A program made the position numbers and the translations under genes. Below, piece after piece: positions 1 through 10,181 of a DNA stretch of 64,000 nt. Source of the stretch: Utricularia gibba (lineage: Eukaryota > Streptophyta > Magnoliopsida > Lamiales > Lentibulariaceae); contig NEEC01000014.1 of the NCBI GenBank assembly GCA_002189035.1, positions 1,304,501-1,368,500 on the forward strand, written 5' to 3'. The notes below the pieces were generated by a model, which had not been told where the DNA came from, ran no database searches, and saw only the letters and a list, made by a program, of their open reading frames with translations. Each line of letters begins with the position of its first letter. Position 1 is the first letter of the stretch.

Positions 1-1049
1 CGACTCTATTTGCTTTCATTTTTTTCAAAAACTATTTTTAGAGAAATGATTCTAATAAAACATAATTTATGTTTCCATAGTTTTTTTAAATTTTTTTTTT
101 ATTTTTTTGTGTTATCAGAGTAGCCTTAAGCAAATAGTATTATATCGAAAAATTAAAATTAAATGATAAAGTATATAATAAATTATAAATTATTGATTAT
201 TGATTGAACTTAATCTTTTCTAATATGAATTATGTATTTAAACTTCATATGTAATTTATCGATCCATATAATCTGTAATTTTAACGTTATCTTATTAAAC
301 TATTGGAGTTGAGCAAGGGATGTGTAAGCAACGTTATTGAATGGATAAAAAAATAATGAAAAAGGTTAGAATGGTGGAAGAATGGGGCCCACATGTGTGT
401 TATAGCGCACATGTTTGTTGTGGGCTAGAAAAGGGCACGTGAAAGTAACCTAAATCACATGGCCAGGTCGGGAACAAGAATCGATTGATTCCATGAATAT
501 TTTTGCCCATTTCACGGATGCATCCGAGTGGATCCACTATTGAGCCTGTGTTGCTTTTCGCTGTCGGGTTGAGCTGGGGATGGGGAAGATGATCCATCAT
601 CTCCATTTCACTTTCAGGATCTGACCAACTGCCTCCGTCACTGTTTCAATACAACCATGGAAAAGCTATACGCCTTTTCAGCCTGCTACAAGAAATTCAA
701 TGGTGCGTTTTAAGCTCATGTCACCCCAATTGGCTGGCCTTCCTGGATGGGTTTGGGCAGACCAGGCCCAATTTTGAGAGCCCAGGAGGATCTGGAACGA
801 TCTCATCGAAACGACGTCGTATCGTTGACCTACTGCTTCCTCCACGTTGCCCTGCCCTATTCTTCTCTATTGGGTTTGAGCGAGATGTCTGAGCCAAAAG
901 CAGGAGAAACCAGGCGGGAACCCGAGGATCGCGCATCCGGAGCAGCGGCTTCTACAATTCTGTAGTGCGTTTCAACAGGTTTTTTTTTTTTAATTAGGTG
1001 AGGAGCTCTCTCACGATCCCTTCTCTGTGTACATCCGAAGAACTGTGCA
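1..1049. other. AT-rich intergenic, left edge
   Basis: Very AT-rich to about 300, then more mixed sequence to the end of the dehydrogenase gene on the minus strand. Short open frames here have no recognisable family features. I see no convincing gene, RNA or mobile element. Confidence 0.6.
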
Positions 1050-3251
1050 TCATTGTTCACTTTGGTTGCACCGTTCGGTTCTGACCATGAGCTGAACGAG
1101 CCTCGAGTTCGATAACCGAAATCGACGCTGTCTGCTAGAAGATGCGGCGGCGCCGGTCACGCGTTCCATGTCCATGCCGGTCTCCTGGGCCAGTCGACGA
1201 ATCCCGTCCTCGCTCTCGACAACCCTGTCGAAGCAAATGTACCTGCCGGATGCAGATTTCTTCATTCCCTCGAACACGGAAACCTGAGCTTTTGCTAAAC
1301 GGTCGATGTCCACTGTGGCGAGTAGTCCGCGCGGTACATCTCCCCGACTCCCTTGAGGTACGCGATGGTGGCCGTGGGATTCTTGAGGCAGAAATCCCTG
1401 CCGGTGATCAGCCCGGGGCATATCGCCGCTAGCTTCAGTCCAGTTCGCTTGGCGATCTCGAATGCGGCTTTCTCGGCTCGTAGCTTCCCCAGAGCATACC
1501 ACAGCTGCTCACGCATTGAGGACTTTCAACAAACATGTCCCAGGCGTCACAAGGGAAGGAAGCATTCGAATCTGCCTACCTTTTTGTCGATGCAGAGAGA
1601 CTCGTCGCTCCAGCACTTGTGATCAATGAGGCCCGGGGCGTCTCCAAGAGGGCTGTCCTCGTCGCCTTGCCAGATGCACGTCACCAGAGAAGACGTGAGG
1701 ACACAATTCCTAACAGAAGATGACATCCCACACGCCTTCATTACGTTTTCACATGCCTTCACTTCAACATCCACCATGCTTTTCTGCACAAAAAAGAAAC
1801 CATCTACTAAGAATGTCGTCTGAAACCAAATAACTCACTTCCATAAGCGGCAATCATCTAACTAACAGGTATTGATGTTCGAATTTCCTAGGAATGTAAG
1901 AAGATCAGATGGGCATAATGACATCTCTGGGGCGATGGGTTACAGGAAAAGCAAGGAAAGTTTTTTTTAGGCCACCACAGAATCCGGGACCAATCCAATT
2001 CTAAGTGAAATTCATCCTTCACATGAAACATCACCCTCGAGTAGCGAGAGCGTGGACGGCTCACCTGAAAAAGACCTAAACCTGCTCTGTGGCCTACAGT
2101 TAATGCAGATTGTGAAATTTTGCCACTAACACACATGCAGCTACTCCAACTACCAGTCAATGACTCAAGACAAAAAAGGCTACCATCATCAGTGATGAAC
2201 CTCATCCACGCCCGGAATTATAATAAAGTAAATCAGCATTTCATGAACTTATTCAAAGGTGCAGTCAGACATGTAATGCCAGCAGCCACTAGATATTTGT
2301 TATTCGCCCTCCAAATTTCTATTCCCTACACGACCTAGCAGTCGTGTTTGCAGAGAAAATTGACCGGAATGCATACAAGTGTTATTTTCATTTGGATTAT
2401 TTTAATCAACAAATTGACCAGACATACTCATTCTTGTACTTTTTTCTATACAAAAATACCCAGTTGCTTTTTAAAAATGATAAAGATATAAAAAGAGAAT
2501 TGTTGGTAAATGAACCTCGGCATCGGATGCAGATCCGTGGTAAAAACGGCGAAGCGATAAAGTTAAAAACTAGGGCGGGGCCAACATCTACTACCCGTGA
2601 ATTGAATGCGGATTTTAAACACTCACCGTGTAACCGGAGAATCCTGCGGGGTCCACAAAGGCGGCGGTGTGAAAAACGCCGCCGCAGCCTTCGAAAGCCT
2701 CGGCGAGGCCGTCGACGTCGCTAAGCTTCGCCATCGCAACTTCGATTGTGTTGTGTCTGAGTGCCGTCATCTCGCTGGAAACCTCCATTTCTCGTAGTAT
2801 TTCGACGTCTTCTGCGATTCGCAAATTCTTTGACATCAGTTTCAAAGATACACCCGTGGAACCGATTTAATCGATCGAAAATTGAAAACAGAAAGCAGGA
2901 AAGAAAAAATCATAAAAAATGCGCTCCAATTTCCCCTGGATTCAGAGATACGGAGTAGAACCATCCGCCAACCACATCTGTATCGCGTACCTTCGTCATC
3001 GACAATAACGCGAACAGAGTAACCACGCGATAGTAGCTGGTTCACGATGGCAATCCCAAGATACGATACGCCGCTCGTGACGCAAACAAGTCTATCGACG
3101 AGACTATCCGAACCGAACCTCGAAACAACCTTCGGCTTCTCAATAGAATCCCCGCCGTCCTTACGGCGTTGGACGGCAGCGCAAGATAGCACCATCTGGC
3201 GAAACTCCTCCATCTCCGCCCCCGAGACTCCTCCGTCACCAAAATCCCCAT
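1050..3251 (-). CDS. cinnamoyl-CoA reductase-like (SNL6-type) SDR, two apparent 1-base deletions
   Basis: Predicted extended short-chain dehydrogenase, NADP-dependent, of the plant CCR-like/SNL6 group. Exons 2991-3251, 2627-2811, 1580-1783 and 1050-1504. The N-terminus carries a Rossmann beta-alpha-beta (VCVTSGVSYLG); exon 2 has the family segment GGVFHTAAFVDPAG; exon 4 has the catalytic YxxxK in WYALGKLRAEK. It lacks the NWYCYGK signature of true lignin CCR, so the substrate is unknown. Two breaks: the family-like start MGILVTEES at 3251 is one base out of frame with MEEFRQM (C run 3219-3223), and near 1326-1328 the frame shifts between GEMYRA and LLATVD. Adding one base at each gives 1,107 coding bases (368 residues), normal for the family, with all splice phases consistent. 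So either two sequencing deletions or a very young pseudogene; I favour sequencing error. Confidence 0.85.
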
Positions 3252-4296
3252 ACCGGCTCCAAATCAGCGATCCACTCAATAAAGGCTACAGGCCCGCACC
3301 AAAGCTCCTGCCACTGCGCAGTATAAATGGAGCAGCACCCCACTGAAAACGACCCGCCACCTGTCAATCGGCCGGAGCTAACCCCAAATGGCTTAGCAAA
3401 GTAGTTGGCTAATTTAGGACTTCCAATGTTTTTTAGAACACATATTTATTATTTAAAAAAGCCAATAATTTCTAATTTTAAATTCATAACTCAAAAATTA
3501 AATGCTCATTTCGGAAATACTAAATATCCATTTTCACATCAATTTATTCTCTCATTTTATATTCATTTTCCCCCATTAATTAAAATTAACTTAATTACAT
3601 ATTCATTTTGACACAGTATTGGTAGCTGGGGGATCGGTAGGTGGAACGCGCGGACCAAAAAACCGGAGGGCGCACCATCGCCGACGGCCCGACGTGCATG
3701 CTTCCTAATCCGCACGTTTCTTCCAATTAACTCTTTTTTTTTAATGTGTCACAGTAAAATAAAAAAAATTAAATTTTGATAGGATTTCTAATATTTCCAT
3801 ATTTCAAAAATGGGGGGAAAAAGGGATTGGACAGATTTCGCTGCCATGGAGGACAAAGTTGACCCGGTCTGCCTAAGAACAGCCGCTGCGTAATAAATTG
3901 TCTAATTCAACGGCTAGGATTAAAACCTAATTAAAATTCCATTTATTAATTCCCTTGACCCTTCCACGCAGGAGAGTCGAGGGGTGATTTAGGAATGCAC
4001 CAATCCTATAATTTTACGATAATATTAAATTATTATAATTTTATATTTTTCATTTTTATGGAAAATATCTCATAAAATATTATCAGAATACTTTTATTTA
4101 AATACTTCTAATATATCACATTCGTAATCAATATAACATATCATTCAGTTCAAATTTTATATCACATACATTTATATAAAAAAATATATTACAAATGACT
4201 ATATTCCTCACACACATGATATTATATAAAAATATTTAAATAAAAATATTATTTTAAAGTACAGAAATTAACAATCAAAGAAGATTATCACGTAAA
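3252..4296. other. AT-rich intergenic with imperfect inverted repeat
   Basis: No gene seen. An imperfect inverted repeat of about 33 bases lies at roughly 4087-4122 and 4217-4255, centred on TTTAAATA/TATTTAAAT cores. It may be a decayed MITE, but ends and target duplication could not be fixed. Confidence 0.4.
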
Positions 4297-4366
4297 TGGG
4301 CTTGCAGTCGGGCCGAAGTCCTACATGGGCTTATTCATTCGAAGCCCGGATCATGTGAAACCCTAA
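4297..4366 (+). promoter_or_regulatory. site II (TGGGCT) and telo-box (AAACCCTAA) cluster
   Basis: Two TGGGCT motifs (near 4297 and 4325) are followed by a perfect telo-box AAACCCTAA at 4358-4366. In plants this pairing is typical of promoters of ribosomal-protein, snoRNA and other translation-related genes. No coding gene follows on the plus strand before CYP38 (which is on the minus strand), so it probably drives a non-coding transcript. Confidence 0.5.
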
Positions 4367-4369
4367 TGT

Positions 4370-5250
4370 TTTGGATTTGGGAGTATAAGACCTGCTGGTG
4401 TGCTTTCGTCGTTCATAACCTTTCGGTTGCCGGAGGGAAAACCTTCAATTTTTCTGTTTCAGCATCTTCTATGATTTTCTCTGTTTCAGGAGAGCGTATT
4501 CGCAGAGGAAATTTGAATGGATGCTATAGCGAAATATTTCAAAACGGTTCCACTGGACACGCGGCATTGCTATTTCATTGGTGTTTTTGCGTTTTCTCGT
4601 TGGTACTACATGTTTCATGATGGTGTTGAGATTTTTTCGATGATGATGGATTTGCTTTAACCACTCCAAGGAGAGTTTGTTGGGTTTCGTTCCAATTTGG
4701 TTTTGGGTTTGAGGATGTTTTCGCCGTTCTGATGCTGAACTGCTTTGCGGTGGTTGTACGTGTCTTTTCTCTTTTGAGATTAGATGAAGACCTTGTAAAG
4801 CACAAAGAATTGAATGGTTCGCTTCCTCTCGGTCAAAATCACTGAGGGATTACTAATCATCTCTCCAATGTGGAAAACATTGGCCTTTCCACTGAGAACT
4901 ACTGCATTGGTGATTTAATTTTGGTTGCTCCTTCGGTGCATGATGAATTCCTTGATTTTGGTTTCTTGTTAGAATCGAACTATCTGAGTAACACCTGCTG
5001 GAGGAAAACGGGATATAGTTACTCAGCTCCTGATTTCTCTTGCAAACGCACTCTGTCCCTAAACCGATGACAATGTTTTGTGGCAATTTCTTCGTTTGCT
5101 ATATGAACGAATTTGGATCCAGTTACTCGCCTGTTTGATACTTCATTTCGTGATCTTTTCAGGCGCATGACTGGATTATATTCTCACTCTTTTTAGAACT
5201 CCCTCATCATGCTTTGTTGTTTATGACTAAATGGCAGGAATTTGGGTCCC
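4370..5250 (+). ncRNA. putative non-coding transcript / snoRNA host locus
   Basis: A stretch of about 900 bases with transcript-like composition, clearly less AT-rich than its left flank, directly downstream of a telo-box/site II promoter. No open frame here resembles a protein. It contains a good box C/D snoRNA candidate (4934-4996), a weaker C/D-like arrangement at about 4776-4860 (GATTAG/CTAATC closing stem, C-like ATGAAGA, D box CTGA), and a perfect 7-bp hairpin at 4865-4883. Transcription and boundaries are inferred. Confidence 0.35.
4934..4996 (+). ncRNA. candidate box C/D snoRNA
   Basis: C box ATGATGA at 4940-4946 and D box CTGA at 4984-4987, about 40 bases apart, flanked by a short closing stem GGTG (4935-4938) / CACC (4992-4995). 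The bases just upstream of the D box contain GAATCGAAC, complementary over nine bases to the universally conserved GTTCGATTC of 18S rRNA. By the D+5 rule the methylated base would be the first U of that rRNA motif. No clear C'/D' boxes. A chance match cannot be excluded. Confidence 0.35.
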
Positions 5251-5436
5251 CTTGGAGAAATCGGTAAGCTTTCAAGAAACTCAGACAAGATATGGCGACC
5301 TCTGATGCTGGAAATTGCATGATCAATAATGAATCCTCAATGCTCAACAATTTGATTGTAGCTTTTGAAGCAAGAGAAAAGCTCTGCTCAGTGTTCTCGC
5401 TGTTATTGTCACAATTGAAAGAATACAAGAACTCAC

Positions 5437-7391
5437 TCAAACAGCAATCTTGTAGCTGGGATTTTCCAGATTATCTATTCCGCTTACCACTTGCACTGAC
5501 TCAATGACATCTCCAACCTTAACATCGGCCAACAGATCTTCGTTTTCGGTGACATATCCAAACACAGCGTAGCGGCCGTCTAATATATTAGCGTTGCTTG
5601 GAGTCAACTCACTCTCCTTCAACAGCCAAAACACCTGGCTTGATGCAGAGTTGTTCTCGAACTCCTGCAGGCCAACCAACAAATATATTTCAGATGATTC
5701 TTGCAATTCCTTGTGCTAAGAGATGTGAATCACCATCATCATTACCTCTCGGGCCATCGCCATTGTCCCGAATGCATTGAAGGGGAGTTTGGTTTGCGAT
5801 TTGTAAAGGCCAAGTTCCTATTCCATGTGGATTGGATCAGTGAAAGGAACATGAAGAAGCTTACTAAATGGTGCACTTACTTCAAGGGTTTCCCCATAGA
5901 AGGGCGCCTTTTCTCCATTCACCATGATCTCAAGAGGCACTATTCTGGTTTTTCCAGTGCTGGGATCCACGAAGCCCTCTGCCGGACCCTCAGGATCTCC
6001 AGTTTGAACGACGAAGCCATCAGCTGGATAAGTGAAGAAGAATAAAGATGGCAATTTCATTCATGTGATCAAATAAGCTGTGGAATTAGCAGTAGGGAGG
6101 AAGACTCTTGCCTCTCTGTATCTCCATGCCATCATAGAAGTGCCTTTCGACTAAATCAATGAAATTTCCGGCCGTTACTGGAGCATTGTAGCCATCCAAA
6201 ACAATGCGGAATACACATTCACTAAAATTTGGGTTGTCCAAGACCTTGACCTTCATGTCCACAGTTGCTCTGCCCTTCAACAATGGCATGGTTTTGAATT
6301 CTTCAGGGACATCGTATGGAAAGCCGTCCACCATATCCTCTTCAACACTGCAATCCAATGCCCCACGAAGATCTCAGCTGCAGGGTTGAAATGAGAAGGA
6401 CTTAACTTGTAGAAGCACTAAATTTCTCATAAATATTGGATTTTTCGGCAACCAGAAGAGTGAGTGGAAGATGCAGGATGCCACGCCTTTCAGCCCATCA
6501 ATACCCAGACCTGGACTTACGCAATCAAAGGCATCAGCATCTGATTACTCACCTTCCGACATAATTCAGCAGTTCCTTCTGCTTAGAAGCAACAGCTTCA
6601 CGGTTTCGATCCTCGACTATTGTCTGAAGCTCTCCCAGCCCAGATTCTAACTTGCTCAGGTTCTCAATCCCATCATCCACTTTGGACTTTGCTAGACCCC
6701 CAACAATCAAACTTCTACCTTCCTTTAGAGCCCTTGATGCCTGCCTAACATTCTGTAACTCCAAACAGAATGGAAACATGAGCATACTGATCAACAGGGC
6801 ACAGAAGAATCTAAGGGGCATCACATTCTGCTTACTCTTTCGACGGAATCGAGGGCTTTGACACCAGCAATCTTTAGGCTTTCTGTAATGTCTTCAAGCG
6901 GCTTCTGAACCACCCTTATGGCCTTATTGTCAATCGGTAAAGCATTCCTCAGTAGTGCTCCAGGGTCTTTGATTGGAGGCCCTGAAATCAACACTGAAAC
7001 ATCCGGTAATGATGGAGCCAAGGAAGCAGCATTTGCCTGATCCAGTGCACCAAAGGCTGGAATCCCAGCCACCAATTCAATCACTAGTGCAAGAGATATC
7101 GCATTCTTCTTGATCAACGATACCCAATCTCTCTGCTTCTGAAACAAGGTTCAAGCTATCAATATCTACGAAAATAAGATCCCCAGTAAATGAAAAGAAG
7201 AAACTCACTTCTTGATCCACAGGCTGAAATGCAGGTGGTTTTTTGGAGCACGGAAGCTTCGCTGTCTGGGAAGAAGTCCTCATGAAAGACGAAATCTTTA
7301 CGCACTTCGATTGATGCTTCGTGGAGGGAACAAGATGGGGTGTGGAAAAATTGGGAAAAGCGTAGTGGTGGCAAGAAGTAATGGCCGCCAT
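5437..7391 (-). CDS. CYP38: thylakoid-lumen cyclophilin CYP38/TLP40
   Basis: Peptidyl-prolyl isomerase-like protein of the thylakoid lumen, known in Arabidopsis and spinach for photosystem II assembly and repair. Seven exons: 7209-7391, 6836-7138, 6553-6752, 6112-6347, 5881-6023, 5746-5817, 5437-5664; 454 residues, slightly longer than the usual ~437. Residues 1-60 look like a chloroplast transit peptide, then a lumen-type hydrophobic segment ending near ANAAS. The helical N-terminal region carries [14 protein letters not shown] and KPLEDIT; the cyclophilin domain shows [37 protein letters not shown] and [13 protein letters not shown], all diagnostic of CYP38. The start ATG at 7391 is the first in frame. 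Intron 4 has a GC donor (GCAAGA at 6111-6106) paired with a normal AG. The frame is intact. Confidence 0.94.
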
Positions 7392-7903
7392 TGATGAAAA
7401 GCTTGCTTCAGTTGACAAGTTTCAGGAAAACAGGCGAGGCGCTCGATCAAAAAAATTCACGTAAGGATAAGAATGGGTTTTAGGGAAGAAGAAATCCGAA
7501 CGCAGGGTCGCCCTTGTTATGCGATCCGTGGAAGCACAGATTGTGAAGAAGAGCTCAAGGGGTCAACCTCACACTCAGGATAAGACGATTATCCGTACGG
7601 ATCCAACAAAATCCTCGGCCCAATGGGCTTTCGCGAAGGGCAGTCCGACAACTTGGCCCGAACCCATTTCTAAAAAACGCGTGCTTTCTAAAAAAAGAAT
7701 ACCACTCAAAAAAGCGTTTTTGGAATTTCTTTTAACATTTATTTTTTCACTTGCATTAATAAAGAAAATAAATATAAAAAACCTACAAAAACGCGTGTAA
7801 TCATTGTTTGAAAATCATATTTAACTAATTTTCGGATCTATTCATGGTTTTGAATTTGTCACCCTCTCACATAAATCTCTAATATTTTTAAAATTGGCAC
7901 GAT
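7392..7903. other. intergenic, upstream of CYP38
   Basis: Probable CYP38 leader and promoter, then AT-rich sequence. No further gene recognised. Confidence 0.5.
7617..7630 (-). promoter_or_regulatory. palindromic site II element upstream of CYP38
   Basis: GGCCCAATGGGCTT contains two facing GGCCCA/TGGGCT site II cores about 230 bases upstream of the CYP38 start. Such elements are common in promoters of nuclear genes for organelle proteins. Function is inferred from motif and position only. Confidence 0.4.
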
Positions 7904-8309
7904 TAGTTTCCAATATTTGATAAAAGTGATATAAATAATCCTTCAATGATATATTTAATTCCCAATTTTTTAATCTTCATTATTATAAATATCATTTATA
8001 ATTTATTTTCTCAATATTTACAAACCATATATATTTGATCTCCATTATTTAATAATTTGATAAAAATTGATCCTCATTTTTTCGGTCCCACCACTACCAA
8101 CCGGTCGCAAGGGGTGTGGACCGAGGCAGAGACCGACGGTGTACGGGCGGTGGCAGCGAGGAGCGCAGGTAGTGGGTGGCATGGGTGATACCGACGGTTG
8201 GTGGCGGTGGTCGACGGTGGAATCAGAAAATAGTAAAATTAAATTGAGTAAAAAATTAGGGTTTTATATTGGAGATTGATTTTAGGATTAATGTAAATAT
8301 TGGAAACTA
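7904..8309. repeat. fold-back (inverted-repeat) element
   Basis: A perfect 15-base inverted repeat TAGTTTCCAATATTT (7904-7918) / its complement (8295-8309) bounds 406 bases. Inside it a GC-rich core has a second inverted repeat, CCACCACTACCAACC (about 8087-8101) against GGTTGGTGGCGGTGG (about 8195-8209), 13 of 15 matching. AT-rich arms with a GC-rich centre differ from the surroundings. I could not find a target-site duplication, so its mobile-element class is open. Confidence 0.5.
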
Positions 8310-8554
8310 TCTTACTTTATTTTGAAATAATAATGATAAGTCTTTGATCGAATATAAAATGTTTGAATCAATTATAAATGATTTTAAAATAATGATGATT
8401 AAAATAATATTTCAATAAACCAATTATGACGTTTATGAAAAGAATTTTGACCATTGGTGCAATCTTGAATTGACAAATAATGGACATTTAACAAGATGCC
8501 CAACATATGCTATTTCGTCGGTTGTATCTTTTTGTCTATTAAGGGTCACGTCAC

Positions 8555-10021
8555 ATGGCTGCGGTTTGCTCCGGCGCCGGCGACCGGAGGAAGATGGGTG
8601 TGCCTCATATGGTTATTTTTCCTTTCATGGCTAAGGGCCACACGATTCCCCTCCTCCACCTCGCCGCCCACCTCCGGCGCCGGGGGGTTCGGGTTACACT
8701 CATCACCACGCCGGGGAACCACTTGTTTGTCTCTCACTGGATTTCCTCCGGCGTCTGCGAGGAGGGCCATCAAAACTTGGTCTCCATAATCGACATCTCC
8801 TTCCCGGAGGACATCCCCGGAATCCCAAAGGGAATCGAAAGCACTGACGAACTCCCCTCGATGTCTTTGTGGGTTCCGTTTCTAATCGCCACGGAGAAAC
8901 TTCAGCCTGCTTTCGAAGAAGCTCTGGGGAAGATCAATTCCGATGTTTGCTGCCTGATCTCGGATTTGTTTCTCCACTGGTCGGCGCGATCGGCGTCAAA
9001 ATTCGGGATACCGACGGTGGGTTTCAGCGGGATGAGCTGCTACGCCACCACCGTGTCTTACGATTCCATCATAGGCGGCGGTCTGTTTTTACACGATTCC
9101 GACGACGAGCCCTTCTCCCTCACGGCGTTCCCGTGGATTCAGTTGACGAGGAACATCTTCGATTCGCCGTTGAATCAACGGAACCCTAGCGGTCCTCACG
9201 CCGAATTCATTGAAAGGTCGACGGTCGCATGGGAGGAGTGCTACGGCCACGTCGTGAATACGTTCTCTGAGCTTGAGCCGCCGTTCATGGAGTACTTCCG
9301 GAATTTCATCAAGGATAAGTTTTGGGCTGTTGGGCCACTCCGGGTTGCACAAAAGGGCCTGGCTCAAAAGCCCAGATGGATTCTCTGGTTGGATGAAATG
9401 CTGACCCCAAACACCCCTGTTTTGTACATCTCCTTCGGCACTCAGGCGGAAGTATCGGAGAACCAGTTGCGGGAAATTGCCGTTGGGCTTGAGGAATCGA
9501 ATCTGAGTTTTTTGTGGGTGGTCAAGAAAAGTGACAGGGGGATTGTTTCTGGGTTTGAGGAGGAAGTGAAAGGGAGAGGGATGATCGTGAGTGAATGGGT
9601 TGATCAGAAAGAGATTCTTGAACACGAAAGCGTGCAGGGGTTTGTGAGTCATTGTGGGTGGAATTCTGTTTTGGAAGGGATCTCCGCCGGAGTTCCGATA
9701 CTCGCTTGGCCGATTGCGGCAGAACAGTTTCTGAATGCAAAAATGGTGGTGGAGGAGATCAAGGTTGGTCTGCGTCTGGGATGTTCGAATGGGCCGACGG
9801 TGAGAGTATTTGTCACGGCCGGGGAGTTGAGGGACGCGTTGATTGAATTAATGAACGGGGGAAAAGGGAAGAAAGTGAGAGAGAGGGCGAAGGAGCTGGC
9901 TGGCTCCGCCGCAAAGGCGGTGGCCGAGGGTGGCTCGTCGTGGACTGCGTTGGAAAATCTGATAGTCGATACCCAGAAGCGAAAAGAAATCAACTTAGCT
10001 AAAGCTGCTGAGACCCAGTGA
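8555..10021 (+). CDS. UDP-glycosyltransferase, UGT90A-like
   Basis: Family 1 glycosyltransferase that moves sugar from a UDP-sugar to a small acceptor in the cytosol. A single exon of 488 residues. The N-terminal catalytic histidine sits in MAKGHTIPLLHLA and the partner aspartate in LISDLF. The PSPG box is complete near residues 348-391: it starts WVDQ, has HCGWNS, and ends in EQ, the glutamine usually linked to UDP-glucose use. The overall sequence (WILWLDEM, SFGTQAEVSE, VKGRGMIVSEWVDQKEIL) is closest to UGT90A by memory. An in-frame second ATG at 8594 (MGVPHMV) is an alternative start and fits the family length better. The acceptor is unknown. It lies tail-to-tail with the CNGC18 gene, about 160 bases apart. 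Confidence 0.93.
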   Translation: MAAVCSGAGDRRKMGVPHMVIFPFMAKGHTIPLLHLAAHLRRRGVRVTLITTPGNHLFVSHWISSGVCEEGHQNLVSIIDISFPEDIPGIPKGIESTDELPSMSLWVPFLIATEKLQPAFEEALGKINSDVCCLISDLFLHWSARSASKFGIPTVGFSGMSCYATTVSYDSIIGGGLFLHDSDDEPFSLTAFPWIQLTRNIFDSPLNQRNPSGPHAEFIERSTVAWEECYGHVVNTFSELEPPFMEYFRNFIKDKFWAVGPLRVAQKGLAQKPRWILWLDEMLTPNTPVLYISFGTQAEVSENQLREIAVGLEESNLSFLWVVKKSDRGIVSGFEEEVKGRGMIVSEWVDQKEILEHESVQGFVSHCGWNSVLEGISAGVPILAWPIAAEQFLNAKMVVEEIKVGLRLGCSNGPTVRVFVTAGELRDALIELMNGGKGKKVRERAKELAGSAAKAVAEGGSSWTALENLIVDTQKRKEINLAKAAETQ

Positions 10022-10181
10022 AGCAATTTCCAATTGATAGCGAAGAGGAAGAACAAAAAAAAGCTTCTTTCATGAATTCGTGTATGCATTTATAATGTAC
10101 AAGGAATGAGAACTGAAAATTGTAATACATATTCATCTGGATACTCGTCAAAAAGGCAGTAAAATTCACCTAGTTCTGCAA

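Noticed and set aside
400-606. 68-codon minus-strand frame
   Set aside because: No family features or splice context; length is within chance in this less AT-rich patch.
2344-2724. 126-codon plus-strand frame
   Set aside because: Runs through the intron and antisense to exon 2 of the CCR-like gene; low-complexity basic end comes from the antisense of coding sequence.
4640-4732. Second perfect ATGATGA ... CTGA pair
   Set aside because: No closing stem, spacing near 90 bases, and no convincing rRNA complement; not called as a snoRNA.
9089-9652. 187-codon minus-strand frame inside the UGT gene
   Set aside because: Antisense shadow of a GC-rich conserved coding exon.
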